Origin: Halomarina ordinaria
Lineage (GTDB): Archaea > Halobacteriota > Halobacteria > Halobacteriales > Haloarculaceae
DNA: 64,000 bases
Assembly (NCBI RefSeq): GCF_030553305.1
Contig: NZ_JARRAH010000001.1
Coordinates: 1,922,001-1,986,000 of the forward strand
Reading direction: 5' to 3'
A program made the position numbers and the translations under genes. The notes under the pieces were generated by a model that had not been told where the DNA came from, ran no database searches, and worked only from the letters and a program-made list of their open reading frames with translations. Of the stretch, positions 36,692-44,472 are shown one piece after another. Position 1 is the stretch's first letter; each line of letters begins with the position of its first letter.

Positions 36692-38440
36692 TCAGTCGTC
36701 GGCCGGCGTGGGCGCGCTGTCCATGGCGTCCTCCTCGGCGTAGGGGTACCACGTCATCTTCGTGTTGTGCATGTAGGGGTCCTCGTAGCTCGTCTCCTCG
36801 GGGTCGGCGAGCGACTCGAGTTCCTCCTCGTCGCGGGCGGCGATGAAGTCGCGGAAGGACTCCCCCTCGTCCCGCTCGGCCTCGTAGGTGGCGAGCAGGT
36901 TGCGGATGTACCCCGGCACCTCGTCGGCGGCGACGCGCATCTCCACCCAGTCGGCGAACTGCGGGTCGGCGCCGAGGCCGCCGCCGAGGCCGACGTCGAA
37001 CGCCTCGACGGGGTCGCCGTCCTTGCGCGTCTTCATGCCGCGCAGGGAGATGTCCGCGATCTGGGGCTGGGCGCAGGAGGCGGTGCAGCCCGAGAGGTGG
37101 ACGTGGAAGTCCTCGACGCCGTCGGGCACCTCGACGTTGTCGCGGAGCCAGTGGGCGTAGCGGACCATCCGGTTCTTCGTCTCGACGATGGACAGCGAGC
37201 AGAACTCCGTCCCCGTGCAGGCGAGCGACCCGCGCATGAACGGGTGTGGGTCGGGGCTGTACTCCGAGAGCAGGTCCTCCGCGAGGAAGTCCTCTAGGTC
37301 CTCCTCGGCGATGTCCGCGACGATGACGTTCTGTCGCTGGGTCAGGCCGATGAGTTCGGAGCCGTACTCCTCGGCGAGGTCGACGAGTTCGAGCGTGTCC
37401 GTCACGCCCATCCGCCCGACGAGGACGGACAGTCCGACGAAGTACTGGCCGTCGTTCTGTTCGAAGACGCCGACGTAGTCGCCGGGGGCGTCCGCGCGCC
37501 CGGCGTTGTAGTCGTACTGGTCGCGGAGGTCCTCGCCCGCGGTGGGGAGGTCGTAGTCGACGTACTCCTCCTGGAGGACGCGACGGAACTTCTCGGGGCC
37601 CCACTCGTCCATCAGGAACTTGATGCGGGCGTTGAAGCGGTTGTCACGGTCGCCGTGGTCGCGGAAGAGCGCGGAGATACCCGCCGAGACGTCGTAGGCC
37701 CCCTCGGTCGTACAGAACACGTCGATGTCCCGGGCGAGGCGCGCCTCCTTGCGGGCGAGGCCGCCGCCCACACGGACGTTGAACCCCTTCACCTCCTCGC
37801 CGTCGACCTCCTTCACCGCGGGTTCGAACGCGAGGTCGTTGATGTCGCCCTGGCCGCTGCCGCGGGTGTCGCCCGTCACCGACACCTTCCACTTGCGGGG
37901 GAGGTTCGAGTACGCGGGGTTGGCCTTGAACTCGTCGTTCAGCCCCTCGATGAGCGGCCAGACGTCGAGGTGTTCGTCGGCGTCGCGACCCGCGACGGGG
38001 CTGCCGACGATGTTGCGCCAGGAGTCACCGCACGCCTGGATGGTCGAGAGACCGACGCTCTCCAGGCGGTCGAAGATGTCCGGGATGTCCGCCAGTTCGA
38101 TCCAGTGGAGCTGGATGGACTGCCGGGTGGTGTAGTCGAGCCACGCGCCCTCCCACTCGGGGTTGTCGGCGGGACCACGGGCGTAGTCGTCCGCCACCTC
38201 GGCGACCACCCGGAGCTGTTCCGGCGTGAGTCGCCCGCCGGGGACGCCGACGCGCATCATGAAGTAGCTCTCCTGGCCGTTGCGCTGGTGGTACAGCCCC
38301 CACCACTTGAAGCGCTCGAACCAGGCGTCGTGTTCGTCCTCCGGGATGGCGTCCCACCCCTCCTCCGCGAAGCGAAAGAGGTGCTCGCGGATGTCCGTCC
38401 CGTAGACCTCGTCCTTCCAGCCCTCGACCTTGCTCGGCAT
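36692..38440 (-). CDS. siroheme/4Fe-4S nitrite or sulfite reductase
   Basis: A 582-residue enzyme of the ferredoxin-dependent nitrite/sulfite reductase family, reducing nitrite to ammonia or sulfite to sulfide with six electrons. Two copies of the ferrodoxin-like/NirA repeat are visible (GVPGGRLTPEQLRVVAEVADDY, LVGRMGVTDTLELVDLAEEYGSELIGLTQRQNV). The siroheme–Fe4S4 cysteines are in CTGTEFCSLSIVETK and HLSGCTASCAQPQ. I favour assimilatory nitrite reductase, but the nitrite/sulfite choice is not settled by these motifs. The ATG at 38440 matches the family. Confidence 0.88.
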   Translation of the reverse strand: MPSKVEGWKDEVYGTDIREHLFRFAEEGWDAIPEDEHDAWFERFKWWGLYHQRNGQESYFMMRVGVPGGRLTPEQLRVVAEVADDYARGPADNPEWEGAWLDYTTRQSIQLHWIELADIPDIFDRLESVGLSTIQACGDSWRNIVGSPVAGRDADEHLDVWPLIEGLNDEFKANPAYSNLPRKWKVSVTGDTRGSGQGDINDLAFEPAVKEVDGEEVKGFNVRVGGGLARKEARLARDIDVFCTTEGAYDVSAGISALFRDHGDRDNRFNARIKFLMDEWGPEKFRRVLQEEYVDYDLPTAGEDLRDQYDYNAGRADAPGDYVGVFEQNDGQYFVGLSVLVGRMGVTDTLELVDLAEEYGSELIGLTQRQNVIVADIAEEDLEDFLAEDLLSEYSPDPHPFMRGSLACTGTEFCSLSIVETKNRMVRYAHWLRDNVEVPDGVEDFHVHLSGCTASCAQPQIADISLRGMKTRKDGDPVEAFDVGLGGGLGADPQFADWVEMRVAADEVPGYIRNLLATYEAERDEGESFRDFIAARDEEELESLADPEETSYEDPYMHNTKMTWYPYAEEDAMDSAPTPADD

Positions 38441-38526
38441 TTGTCTACCTCTCGGCCCCCGGCCGTATACCCGCGTGCGTCGCGTCAAGGCTCGCGGGCG
38501 CTTCGGCCCACCGGCGAGAATCTCCG

Positions 38527-38844
38527 CTACCTGCGAGAGCGAGGGCGGTGGACGCTCTCGGGGACTCCGCCCCGGAACGCTCCCGTCTCGGCGTCGACGC
38601 GGCCGACCCGGAGCCATCCCGTCACGTTCTGCGCGCCGCAGGCGATGCACTGGCCGGCGAGGCGCACCTCCACCTCCGGCGGGACGAGACCGACGTCGAC
38701 GAACCCCTCGGCGAGTACGTCGGCGAGCGAGCAGTCACAGAAGTCGTGGTCGGCGAGGCGCCACAACTGGCCGACGCTCAGCTCCCGGCGGTCGTTGACG
38801 CTCACCCACGCGCCGTCGTCGAGCAGGTACACTGCGTTCGCCAC
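38527..38844 (-). CDS. small zinc-ribbon-like protein upstream of the reductase
   Basis: A 105-residue protein beginning with a GTG codon (MANAVYLLDDGAWVSVNDRRELSVGQLWRLADHDFCDCSLADVLAEGF…). The pairs CDC and CIAC (AGQCIACGAQNVTGW) could form one metal site. Probably co-transcribed with the reductase 86 nt downstream, so a role in nitrogen or sulfur assimilation is possible but only by position. Confidence 0.68.
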   Translation of the reverse strand: MANAVYLLDDGAWVSVNDRRELSVGQLWRLADHDFCDCSLADVLAEGFVDVGLVPPEVEVRLAGQCIACGAQNVTGWLRVGRVDAETGAFRGGVPESVHRPRSRR

Positions 38845-39079
38845 GGTCGGTGGTTACGGGGTGCGGACACTAACCGCACCGGTGCGGGCAGGCGCCGCCG
38901 CGTGTCGCCGAATCGAGTGACGCGGTTCGACGACGAAACCCGATGCCCTCGTGCGGTTTTGCCGAGAAGTCCTGTCGTGCATAGCGGAGAGGATTGCCGC
39001 CGGGCGACAGTACGGGTCAACGTTACAGCTGAACGCGACCTTTTGAGTGTCCTGTGCCTACGGGAAATCGATGGTAAGA

Positions 39080-39160
39080 ATGGAGTCCCCGGACGGCGCT
39101 CGACAGCACGTCTCCGCCGACGTCGCGCCGGAACTCTACGAGGAGCAAGACGATGAGTGA
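39080..39160 (+). CDS. very small ORF coupled to the CGC protein
   Basis: A 26-codon frame (MESPDGARQHVSADVAPELYEEQDDE) whose TGA lies inside the start of the next small gene, an 8-nt overlap. Acidic and haloarchaeal in composition. An alternative ATG lies 9 nt upstream. It could be a leader peptide or a real micro-protein. Confidence 0.4.
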   Translation: MESPDGARQHVSADVAPELYEEQDDE

Positions 39161-39293
39161 GCCGACATCCGTGACCGAGCCCGCAGACGACGAACCGACC
39201 GAGGACGTCGACACGAGCCACCTCGACGACATGGAAGACGGCTGTGGCTGCACCGAGGTGTGGGAGCACCTCTCCGAGCAGCGCGGCGAGTGA
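39153..39293 (+). CDS. 46-residue acidic micro-protein with CGC motif
   Basis: MSEPTSVTEPADDEPTEDVDTS is a disordered acidic head; the tail reads DDMEDGCGCTEVWEHLSEQRGE. The conserved-looking C-G-C-x-E-V-W-E-H-L-S-E end suggests a metal site or a short binding helix. I recall similar tails on small haloarchaeal proteins but no function. Translated with the micro-ORF in front. Confidence 0.6.
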   Translation: MSEPTSVTEPADDEPTEDVDTSHLDDMEDGCGCTEVWEHLSEQRGE

Positions 39294-39345
39294 GTCGCGC
39301 ACGACCCCGAGACGCTTTTCCTACGGGCCCCCGTCGGTTCGACCG

Positions 39346-40026
39346 ATGAGAGATCCGGACGACCCCCCGGCCGACCGCGAGTCGCCGGTGGGACAGCCCG
39401 TCATCAGGGGCGACCCGACGCTCACCGGCGAGCGCGCCCGACGGGCCGTCCAGTTCGACCCCAGCGACCCCGAGAGCGTCACGGAGGCGGCGGAGACCGT
39501 CCGCCGCTTCGCGACCTCGAGCGCCGGCGACGACAACGTGTACGTGCTCCGCGGGGCGGCGGCCTGCGCCGCGCTCGTCCGCGGCGAGGGGTCGTACAAG
39601 GCGGCCGCCGAACGCGCCGGCGACGACGTCACCGTCTCCTTTATCCGCAAGTGGGCGCGGGTCCACGACCTGCCGCGGGCGGTCCGGCGCTACGTCGCGA
39701 CCGGTCGTATCGCGCCGACGACGGCGAAACACATCGCCCGCGTCCACGGCGACGCGCGCTACCAGCTCGCGTGGGCCGTCCTCGACCACGGACTGACCGT
39801 TCGGGACGTGCGCGCCATCGCGAGTCGAATCAACGACGGCACGCCCGTCGAGGAGGCCCTCCGGGCGGCGAACGTCGACCCCGGAACGCTCACGCTCGAA
39901 CTCGACACGGCGGTCTATCGCGACCTCCGACGGCGCGCGGCGCTCGACGGCCGGGAACCGGAGGACGTCGTCGCCGACGCCCTCGACGCGCTGGAACGGG
40001 AATCGCGCGACGCACGGGAGCGATAG
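39346..40026 (+). CDS. conserved haloarchaeal protein with ParB-like HTH features
   Basis: A 226-residue protein. SYKAAAERAGDDVTVSFIRKWARVHDLPRAVRRYVATGRIAPTTAKHIARVHGDARYQLAWAVLDHGLTVRDVRAIASRI looks like the helical KorB/ParB-type DNA-binding region (skipping, then recognition helix). A C-terminal ribbon-like region LTLELDTAVYRDLRRRAALDGREPEDVVADALDALE resembles ribbon-helix-helix proteins. Probable DNA-binding protein; role unknown. Confidence 0.7.
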   Translation: MRDPDDPPADRESPVGQPVIRGDPTLTGERARRAVQFDPSDPESVTEAAETVRRFATSSAGDDNVYVLRGAAACAALVRGEGSYKAAAERAGDDVTVSFIRKWARVHDLPRAVRRYVATGRIAPTTAKHIARVHGDARYQLAWAVLDHGLTVRDVRAIASRINDGTPVEEALRAANVDPGTLTLELDTAVYRDLRRRAALDGREPEDVVADALDALERESRDARER

Positions 40027-40159
40027 GCGCTCGTGTCACACGTGACCTAGGTGTGCACACGGCGCCACCGCCGAGTCGAAGGGTGTCAAACGGCGTTGAG
40101 GGGTTTCTCGCCGGGACAACCGTAACGGTTTAGCGACGCGGCGCGGAAGGTCAGGGCGA

Positions 40160-40233
40160 GGGCTGATAGCTCAGTTAGGCAGAGCGTCTGGCTTTTAACC
40201 AGACGGCCGGGGGTTCAAATCCCTCTCAGCCCG
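40160..40233 (+). tRNA. tRNA-Lys (UUU)
   Basis: A full cloverleaf: acceptor GGGCTGA/TCAGCCC, D arm with AGCTCAGTTAGGCAGAGC, anticodon loop CTTTTAA giving UUU, and T arm GGGGGTTCAAATCCCTC. No intron. Single-gene transcript. Confidence 0.97.
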
Positions 40234-40506
40234 TTTCCCCGCGAACGAATGTGAGCAGTGAAAACGCTACGGAAGGTTTGAACCGGGGAGCGCAGCGAGT
40301 GTCGACGAGCGGAGGGGCTGTCGTCAAACACCCTCTCGGCCATCTCCCTGCGACCACTGCGCGAAGAGCGGCGCGGCGACGTGTCTCACGCGCGAGTGCC
40401 GACGAGGAGAGGCGAACCGCGTTCGACACGACCCTGTTCGAACTGTTCGTGAGGAGATGGATACGAAGAGCGGAATCGGCTGTGCGCGAACCGAGTGGTG
40501 GGACGG

Positions 40507-41538
40507 TCAGCCGCGAACCGGCATGTACGCCATCGCGAGCAGCACGAAGGCGGCGATACCGGAGAGGATGAGGACGCCCCAGAGGCCGTTGATGCGCTCG
40601 TGGAAGTAGTCCTGACGCTCGATCTCCTGCCGGTACGCGTCGTAGTTACTGCTGAACACCACGCGCTGGTCCGACTCGCTCTGTCCGGGGAAGTTGACGA
40701 CGTACGTCTCGTTCGACCCGTTGCTCGACAGGGTGACGTTCCCCCCTTCCTCGAGCGGTTGTTCGACGGTCTGGTCGGCGCGCCAGGTCACCGTCGCGCT
40801 GCTGTCCGTCACGTTCTCGACCGTCACGGTTCTGTTCTCGTACTCGAAGGAGTCGCCGGCCTCGTAGGTGCGCTGCTCGGCCGGTTCGAGGTACTCCGAG
40901 AGCGGGACGAGCTGGTTGTTCTCGAGGACGCGGACGTACTCCTGGTCGTCGACGGCGACGGTCTCGTTCGCGACCGAGGTGTCGTTCTCGAGGATGCCTT
41001 CGACGTCGCGTTCCTCGGTGAACACGAGCGTCTCGGGCGCACTGGTGTCGTTCCCCGTCGCGTTACCGGCCGTCGCGTTGCCTTCGGTGGCGTTCCCGTC
41101 CGTGGCGTTGTCAGCCGTCTCGTTCCCGTCGGTCGCGTTCTCACCGGTGGCGTTCCCGTCGGTCGCGTTACCGGCCGTGCCGTTCTCCTCGGAGACGTTC
41201 CCCCCGTCCGCGGGTGCCGTCGTCGGGTCGGGCGCGCTCCCGGTGGAGACGAGATACGTCCCGTTCTCCAGTTCGACGGTCGAACCGTCGTCGAACGTCT
41301 CGGATTGGAGCGCGTCGTCGATGGTGTAGACGAGCGTCCCGGACGGTTCGTCCCCGACGCTCACTTCGGAGAGGTTGTACTCCTGACCGCCGATAGTGAA
41401 GTTGCTGCCGGGCTCGTACGTCTGTCCCTCGTCCTCGATCTGGATGGCGGGCTCCTCCGCCATCGCGATGACGGAGTACGCACTCGTGCCCATGACGAGG
41501 AAGAAGACGAACAGGACCGCGGCCGCTCGACGTTGCAT
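40507..41538 (-). CDS. exported membrane-anchored protein with Asn-glycosylation repeat
   Basis: A 343-residue surface protein. An N-terminal signal/membrane segment (RRAAAVLFVFFLVMGTSAYSVIAMA) and a single C-terminal transmembrane helix (LWGVLILSGIAAFVLLAMAYMPV) frame an outside domain. A central tract (roughly residues 115–165) is built of short NATxG-type repeats; across the protein I count about twenty N-x-S/T sequons. β-type segments such as RTYEAGDSFEYENRTVTVENVTDSSATVTW flank it. Function unknown. The ATG at 41538 begins the signal peptide. Confidence 0.72.
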   Translation of the reverse strand: MQRRAAAVLFVFFLVMGTSAYSVIAMAEEPAIQIEDEGQTYEPGSNFTIGGQEYNLSEVSVGDEPSGTLVYTIDDALQSETFDDGSTVELENGTYLVSTGSAPDPTTAPADGGNVSEENGTAGNATDGNATGENATDGNETADNATDGNATEGNATAGNATGNDTSAPETLVFTEERDVEGILENDTSVANETVAVDDQEYVRVLENNQLVPLSEYLEPAEQRTYEAGDSFEYENRTVTVENVTDSSATVTWRADQTVEQPLEEGGNVTLSSNGSNETYVVNFPGQSESDQRVVFSSNYDAYRQEIERQDYFHERINGLWGVLILSGIAAFVLLAMAYMPVRG

Positions 41539-41804
41539 ACAGGAGCGACGGAACGACTCCGTATAACGATTACTTTCCCGCGATACGCACGACGACCGAC
41601 GAGCCGACGGACGATGCGGGGTACCGACGGAGCGTCGATTGCAGTCGGTGAGCGCGAGCGTGTCCACACGGTCGAGGAACGGTCGAGACGCGCATTCCAG
41701 GAGTAGGGTGCGTTCATCGCGACGTCGGGAGACGCTCCGTGAGTCGAATCAGTCGTCACCGGTCGGCACAGCTACGCGTCGCTCGTCGAGGGACGATTCG
41801 AAGG

Positions 41805-41818
41805 AAGCCAAGGGCCGG
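41805..41818 (+). repeat. left attachment core of the tRNA-Cys element
   Basis: The 14-bp AAGCCAAGGGCCGG copy is identical to 58113–58126 and stops matching at both sides. The length agrees with the 14-bp att core I recall for the haloarchaeal SNJ2 provirus. Confidence 0.85.
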
Positions 41819-41862
41819 CTTCTAGCCCTAGCCTTACAATCCGATACATAAACCATAGGAGT

Positions 41863-43197
41863 ATGACCGATGCCGACCCCCGCGCTGAGGTCGACGGAAT
41901 CCGTCAGCGACTCCGTGGTAACGCCGAGAAAGACTCGCAGGTGCCGTTCGCTGCCGACCGCGAACACCTCCTGAAGATGTCCGACAACATCCGTCTCGTT
42001 CCCTCGGAGATTGGCGATCACCGTCACCTCAAAATCCTCCGGCACGTTCGACGGATGGCGATTCTCACGCCGTGGCCGACCGTCGAGGACTTCGTCGACA
42101 ACGACGAGGCCGACGCCGCTGGCGTCACGACCGATGAAGACGTCAAGGCACTCCTCGACCAACACGGTCTGCTTGGCCTCGCCCTGCAGTATCGGGCGGC
42201 CGCCGAAACTATCGTCCGCTGGATTAACGATGAGTACGCCAACGAACACACGAACCAGGACTACCGGACAGCACTGCGGTCGTTCGGACGCTACCGACTG
42301 AAGCAATCTGAACCACCCGACAGCCTCGCCTGGATTCCGACCGGGACGAGCAATGATTTCAATCCTGTTCCCTCGGAACGCGACATCCTCCAGTGGCAGT
42401 ACGACGTCGTCCCGATGATAGAGGCGGCGCACAATACACGGGACAAAGCGCTGTTCGCGGTCCAGTTCGAGGCTGGGTGTCGAAGCGGCGAACTGTACGA
42501 CCTCCGTGTCGGCGACGTGTTCGACGCTGAACACTCCGTGGGGGTTCACGTCGACGGAAAACGAGGTGAGCGCACCGTCCACCTCATCATGGCTGTCCCG
42601 TACCTCCAACGGTGGCTGAACGAACACCCCGGTGACGACAGCGATTATCTCTGGTCGAAGCTCACCTCCTCCGACCGTCCCTCGTACAACACCTGGCTCA
42701 ACTACTTCAAGGGCGCCGGTGAGCGTGCCGGTGTCACGAAGGATGTCACGCCGACAGACTTCCGGAAGGCCAATACGCGCTGGCTCGTCCTCCTCGGCAT
42801 GAGTCAGGCCCGAATCGAAGACCGACAGGGCCGCCAACGAGGGAGCGAACACACACGCCGGTACATGGCTCGATTCGGTGACGAGTCGAACGAACGCCAG
42901 TACGCCATGCTCCACGGGGAAGACGTCGAAACCGATGAACCGGAGGAGTACGGGCCGGTCACCTGCCCCCGGTGCCAGCAAGAGACGCCCCGACACGGTT
43001 CGCGGTGTATGTACTGTGGGTTCGCTCTCTCGCACGACGCGGTCGAAAACACCGAGCAGCGGCAGCAAGCCGCCCTCCGAACGATGGGGCAGTTGGTCGG
43101 CGAGGAGGGCGTCGACCCCGACGCGGCGGCCGACGTCCTCGACGCGCTGATCGACCAGCGAGTGCAGGCTGTGCTTGACGGGACCGACGGCGAGTGA
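41863..43197 (+). CDS. tyrosine recombinase (IntSNJ2-like integrase) with zinc ribbon
   Basis: A 444-residue site-specific recombinase. Active-site residues: Arg207 (GCRSGEL), Lys233 (DGKRGERTV), Arg301 (TPTDFRKANTRW; the usual first His is Thr298), His330 and Tyr334 (SEHTRRYMARF). The C-terminal extension has a zinc ribbon, CPRC (368–371) and CMYC (382–385), then a helical tail. An AGGAG Shine-Dalgarno sits 4 nt before ATG. This layout fits the haloarchaeal SNJ2-type integrase family as I know it. It catalyses integration into and excision from tRNA-Cys. Confidence 0.92.
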   Translation: MTDADPRAEVDGIRQRLRGNAEKDSQVPFAADREHLLKMSDNIRLVPSEIGDHRHLKILRHVRRMAILTPWPTVEDFVDNDEADAAGVTTDEDVKALLDQHGLLGLALQYRAAAETIVRWINDEYANEHTNQDYRTALRSFGRYRLKQSEPPDSLAWIPTGTSNDFNPVPSERDILQWQYDVVPMIEAAHNTRDKALFAVQFEAGCRSGELYDLRVGDVFDAEHSVGVHVDGKRGERTVHLIMAVPYLQRWLNEHPGDDSDYLWSKLTSSDRPSYNTWLNYFKGAGERAGVTKDVTPTDFRKANTRWLVLLGMSQARIEDRQGRQRGSEHTRRYMARFGDESNERQYAMLHGEDVETDEPEEYGPVTCPRCQQETPRHGSRCMYCGFALSHDAVENTEQRQQAALRTMGQLVGEEGVDPDAAADVLDALIDQRVQAVLDGTDGE

Positions 43198-43214
43198 GCA
43201 GGAAGCTGCAGCAC

Positions 43215-43427
43215 TCATTCGCGGACCTCCTCGCGTTCGTCCGGCAATTCTCCCCGCTCCGCCTCGTCGAGCATTTGAAGCGCCTTCTTCGCGTCCTCGC
43301 TCAGTGCCGTGTCAAGCATAGCGAGGCGTTCGAGATGCTCGCGATGGGGGGCGAGTCGCTCACGGGCGTACGCGTCAAGATGTTCAAGGTAATCGGCGTC
43401 CGAGTCGGATTCAGTAAGCGACGTCAT
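43215..43427 (-). CDS. small acidic coiled protein beside the integrase
   Basis: A 70-residue protein (SLTESDSDADYLEHLDAYARERLAPHREHLERLAMLDTALSEDAKKALQMLDEAERGELPDEREEVRE). All helical. It is convergent with the integrase gene. It could be an accessory factor, as SNJ2-type integrases need two small ones, but those are co-transcribed with int, unlike here. Confidence 0.6.
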   Translation of the reverse strand: MTSLTESDSDADYLEHLDAYARERLAPHREHLERLAMLDTALSEDAKKALQMLDEAERGELPDEREEVRE

Positions 43428-44472
43428 GAAGGATCTTTTGAGGTCGGTTCGATGGACGTGGAGACGTTCAGCGCACGGTACACCTCACGCCAGCTCGCAT
43501 GGTGATTGCACGAACGGAGGGAGTCGCGGGGGCGGGATCGGTCTTCCCGACATGGGCGAGTTCCACTCATGACATCCTTCGGTCCCGTGTAGCGGTTTGA
43601 ATACAAGCGGAACAGGAGCCGAGTGTTGCAGCGTTGAGATCGACTGCAGCGTGACCAGCGCACCATTCGTATCCAGCCGAGCATTGATTGCCCGTCAAGC
43701 CGGTAGTGTCGTTCAGCGCAGGTGTTTTTTTGTTCACTGTGGAATGATGGTCGAGTCAGGCCTCGACCTAGCCCCTGCCGGGCTACAGGATGTGAGGAAG
43801 GCTTGATAATGGCTGAGTGTAAAGCACTCATCACGGGTTACCTTCCACGTGTCCGCGCCCGACGTGTCTGGCGCGGCACGTCGGGGTTCTACCCGTTAGT
43901 TGTAGCGTCGTCGGCCACAGTGCCTGCCAGCACGCCGACGACGTTATTCTACTATGCATTAGTCGCATCAGGGCATTCCATAGCGAACCTAATAATGTTG
44001 TCGGTGGCCTGCTTGCCCCACTCTGTAGTCCCTGAAAAGACAGTTGGAAAACTGATCTATAAGAAATAGCGGGCGCATCAGTTTCCCCTTATTCGGTAAC
44101 GGAACCGATAGCGGAACCGATAGCGGAACCGATAGCGGAACCGATAGCGGAACCGATAGCGGAACCGATAGTATGCACTCGTGTGCAGGATACAGTTGAG
44201 TGAATTCACACGTATTTCCGTTCTTCACACGAATGCATAGTGGTTATTTTCTAATTCTCGAACATGGATATAGTAGAGTATTACGACCTGCCAGAATTCG
44301 ATTGAGCGGTGGTAGCGGCGCTCAAACCGGTGTATAGGTTTTTACAGACAGGGTCAGACAACACACAGGCATCTCTTTGCAGTTGTAGATATGCAGTTGA
44401 ATGCAAATGATGTCCACAACTGAATTCACACATCGGCACAAACCATTTGTGAGAACACGCCTACTACTAACC
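43428..44472. other. 1-kb non-coding stretch rich in inverted repeats
   Basis: No convincing gene. It holds inverted repeats CCCGACGTG/CACGTCGGG (43858–43866, 43877–43885) and CGTCGTCGGC/GCCGACGACG (43906–43915, 43934–43943), the six-copy 12-bp iteron array, and AT-rich flanks (about 43970–44070 and 44210–44470). It is the best candidate for a replication origin or large regulatory region of the element. Short frames here look like chance. Confidence 0.6.
44101..44172 (+). repeat. six tandem copies of a 12-bp iteron
   Basis: GGAACCGATAGC is repeated six times head to tail with no gaps; only the last base of the sixth copy differs (T). One copy spans slightly more than one DNA turn, so a protein could bind the same face repeatedly. 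On the minus strand it would encode repeated SVPL, but I see no gene. Confidence 0.95.

Noticed and set aside
40251-40571. Plus-strand 106-codon frame after tRNA-Lys
   Set aside because: Arg-rich composition and overlap with the surface-protein gene on the other strand mark it as a chance frame.
43424-43834. Minus-strand 136-codon frame beside the integrase
   Set aside because: Composition (many Ser, Arg, Cys, His) is unlike haloarchaeal proteins, and it overlaps the start of a better small gene.
44101-44172. CRISPR array
   Set aside because: Units are 12 bp with no spacers, and no cas genes are near.
43989-44228. Minus-strand frame encoding repeated SVPL
   Set aside because: It arises only from the 12-bp iterons; flanking residues look random and codon use is not haloarchaeal.
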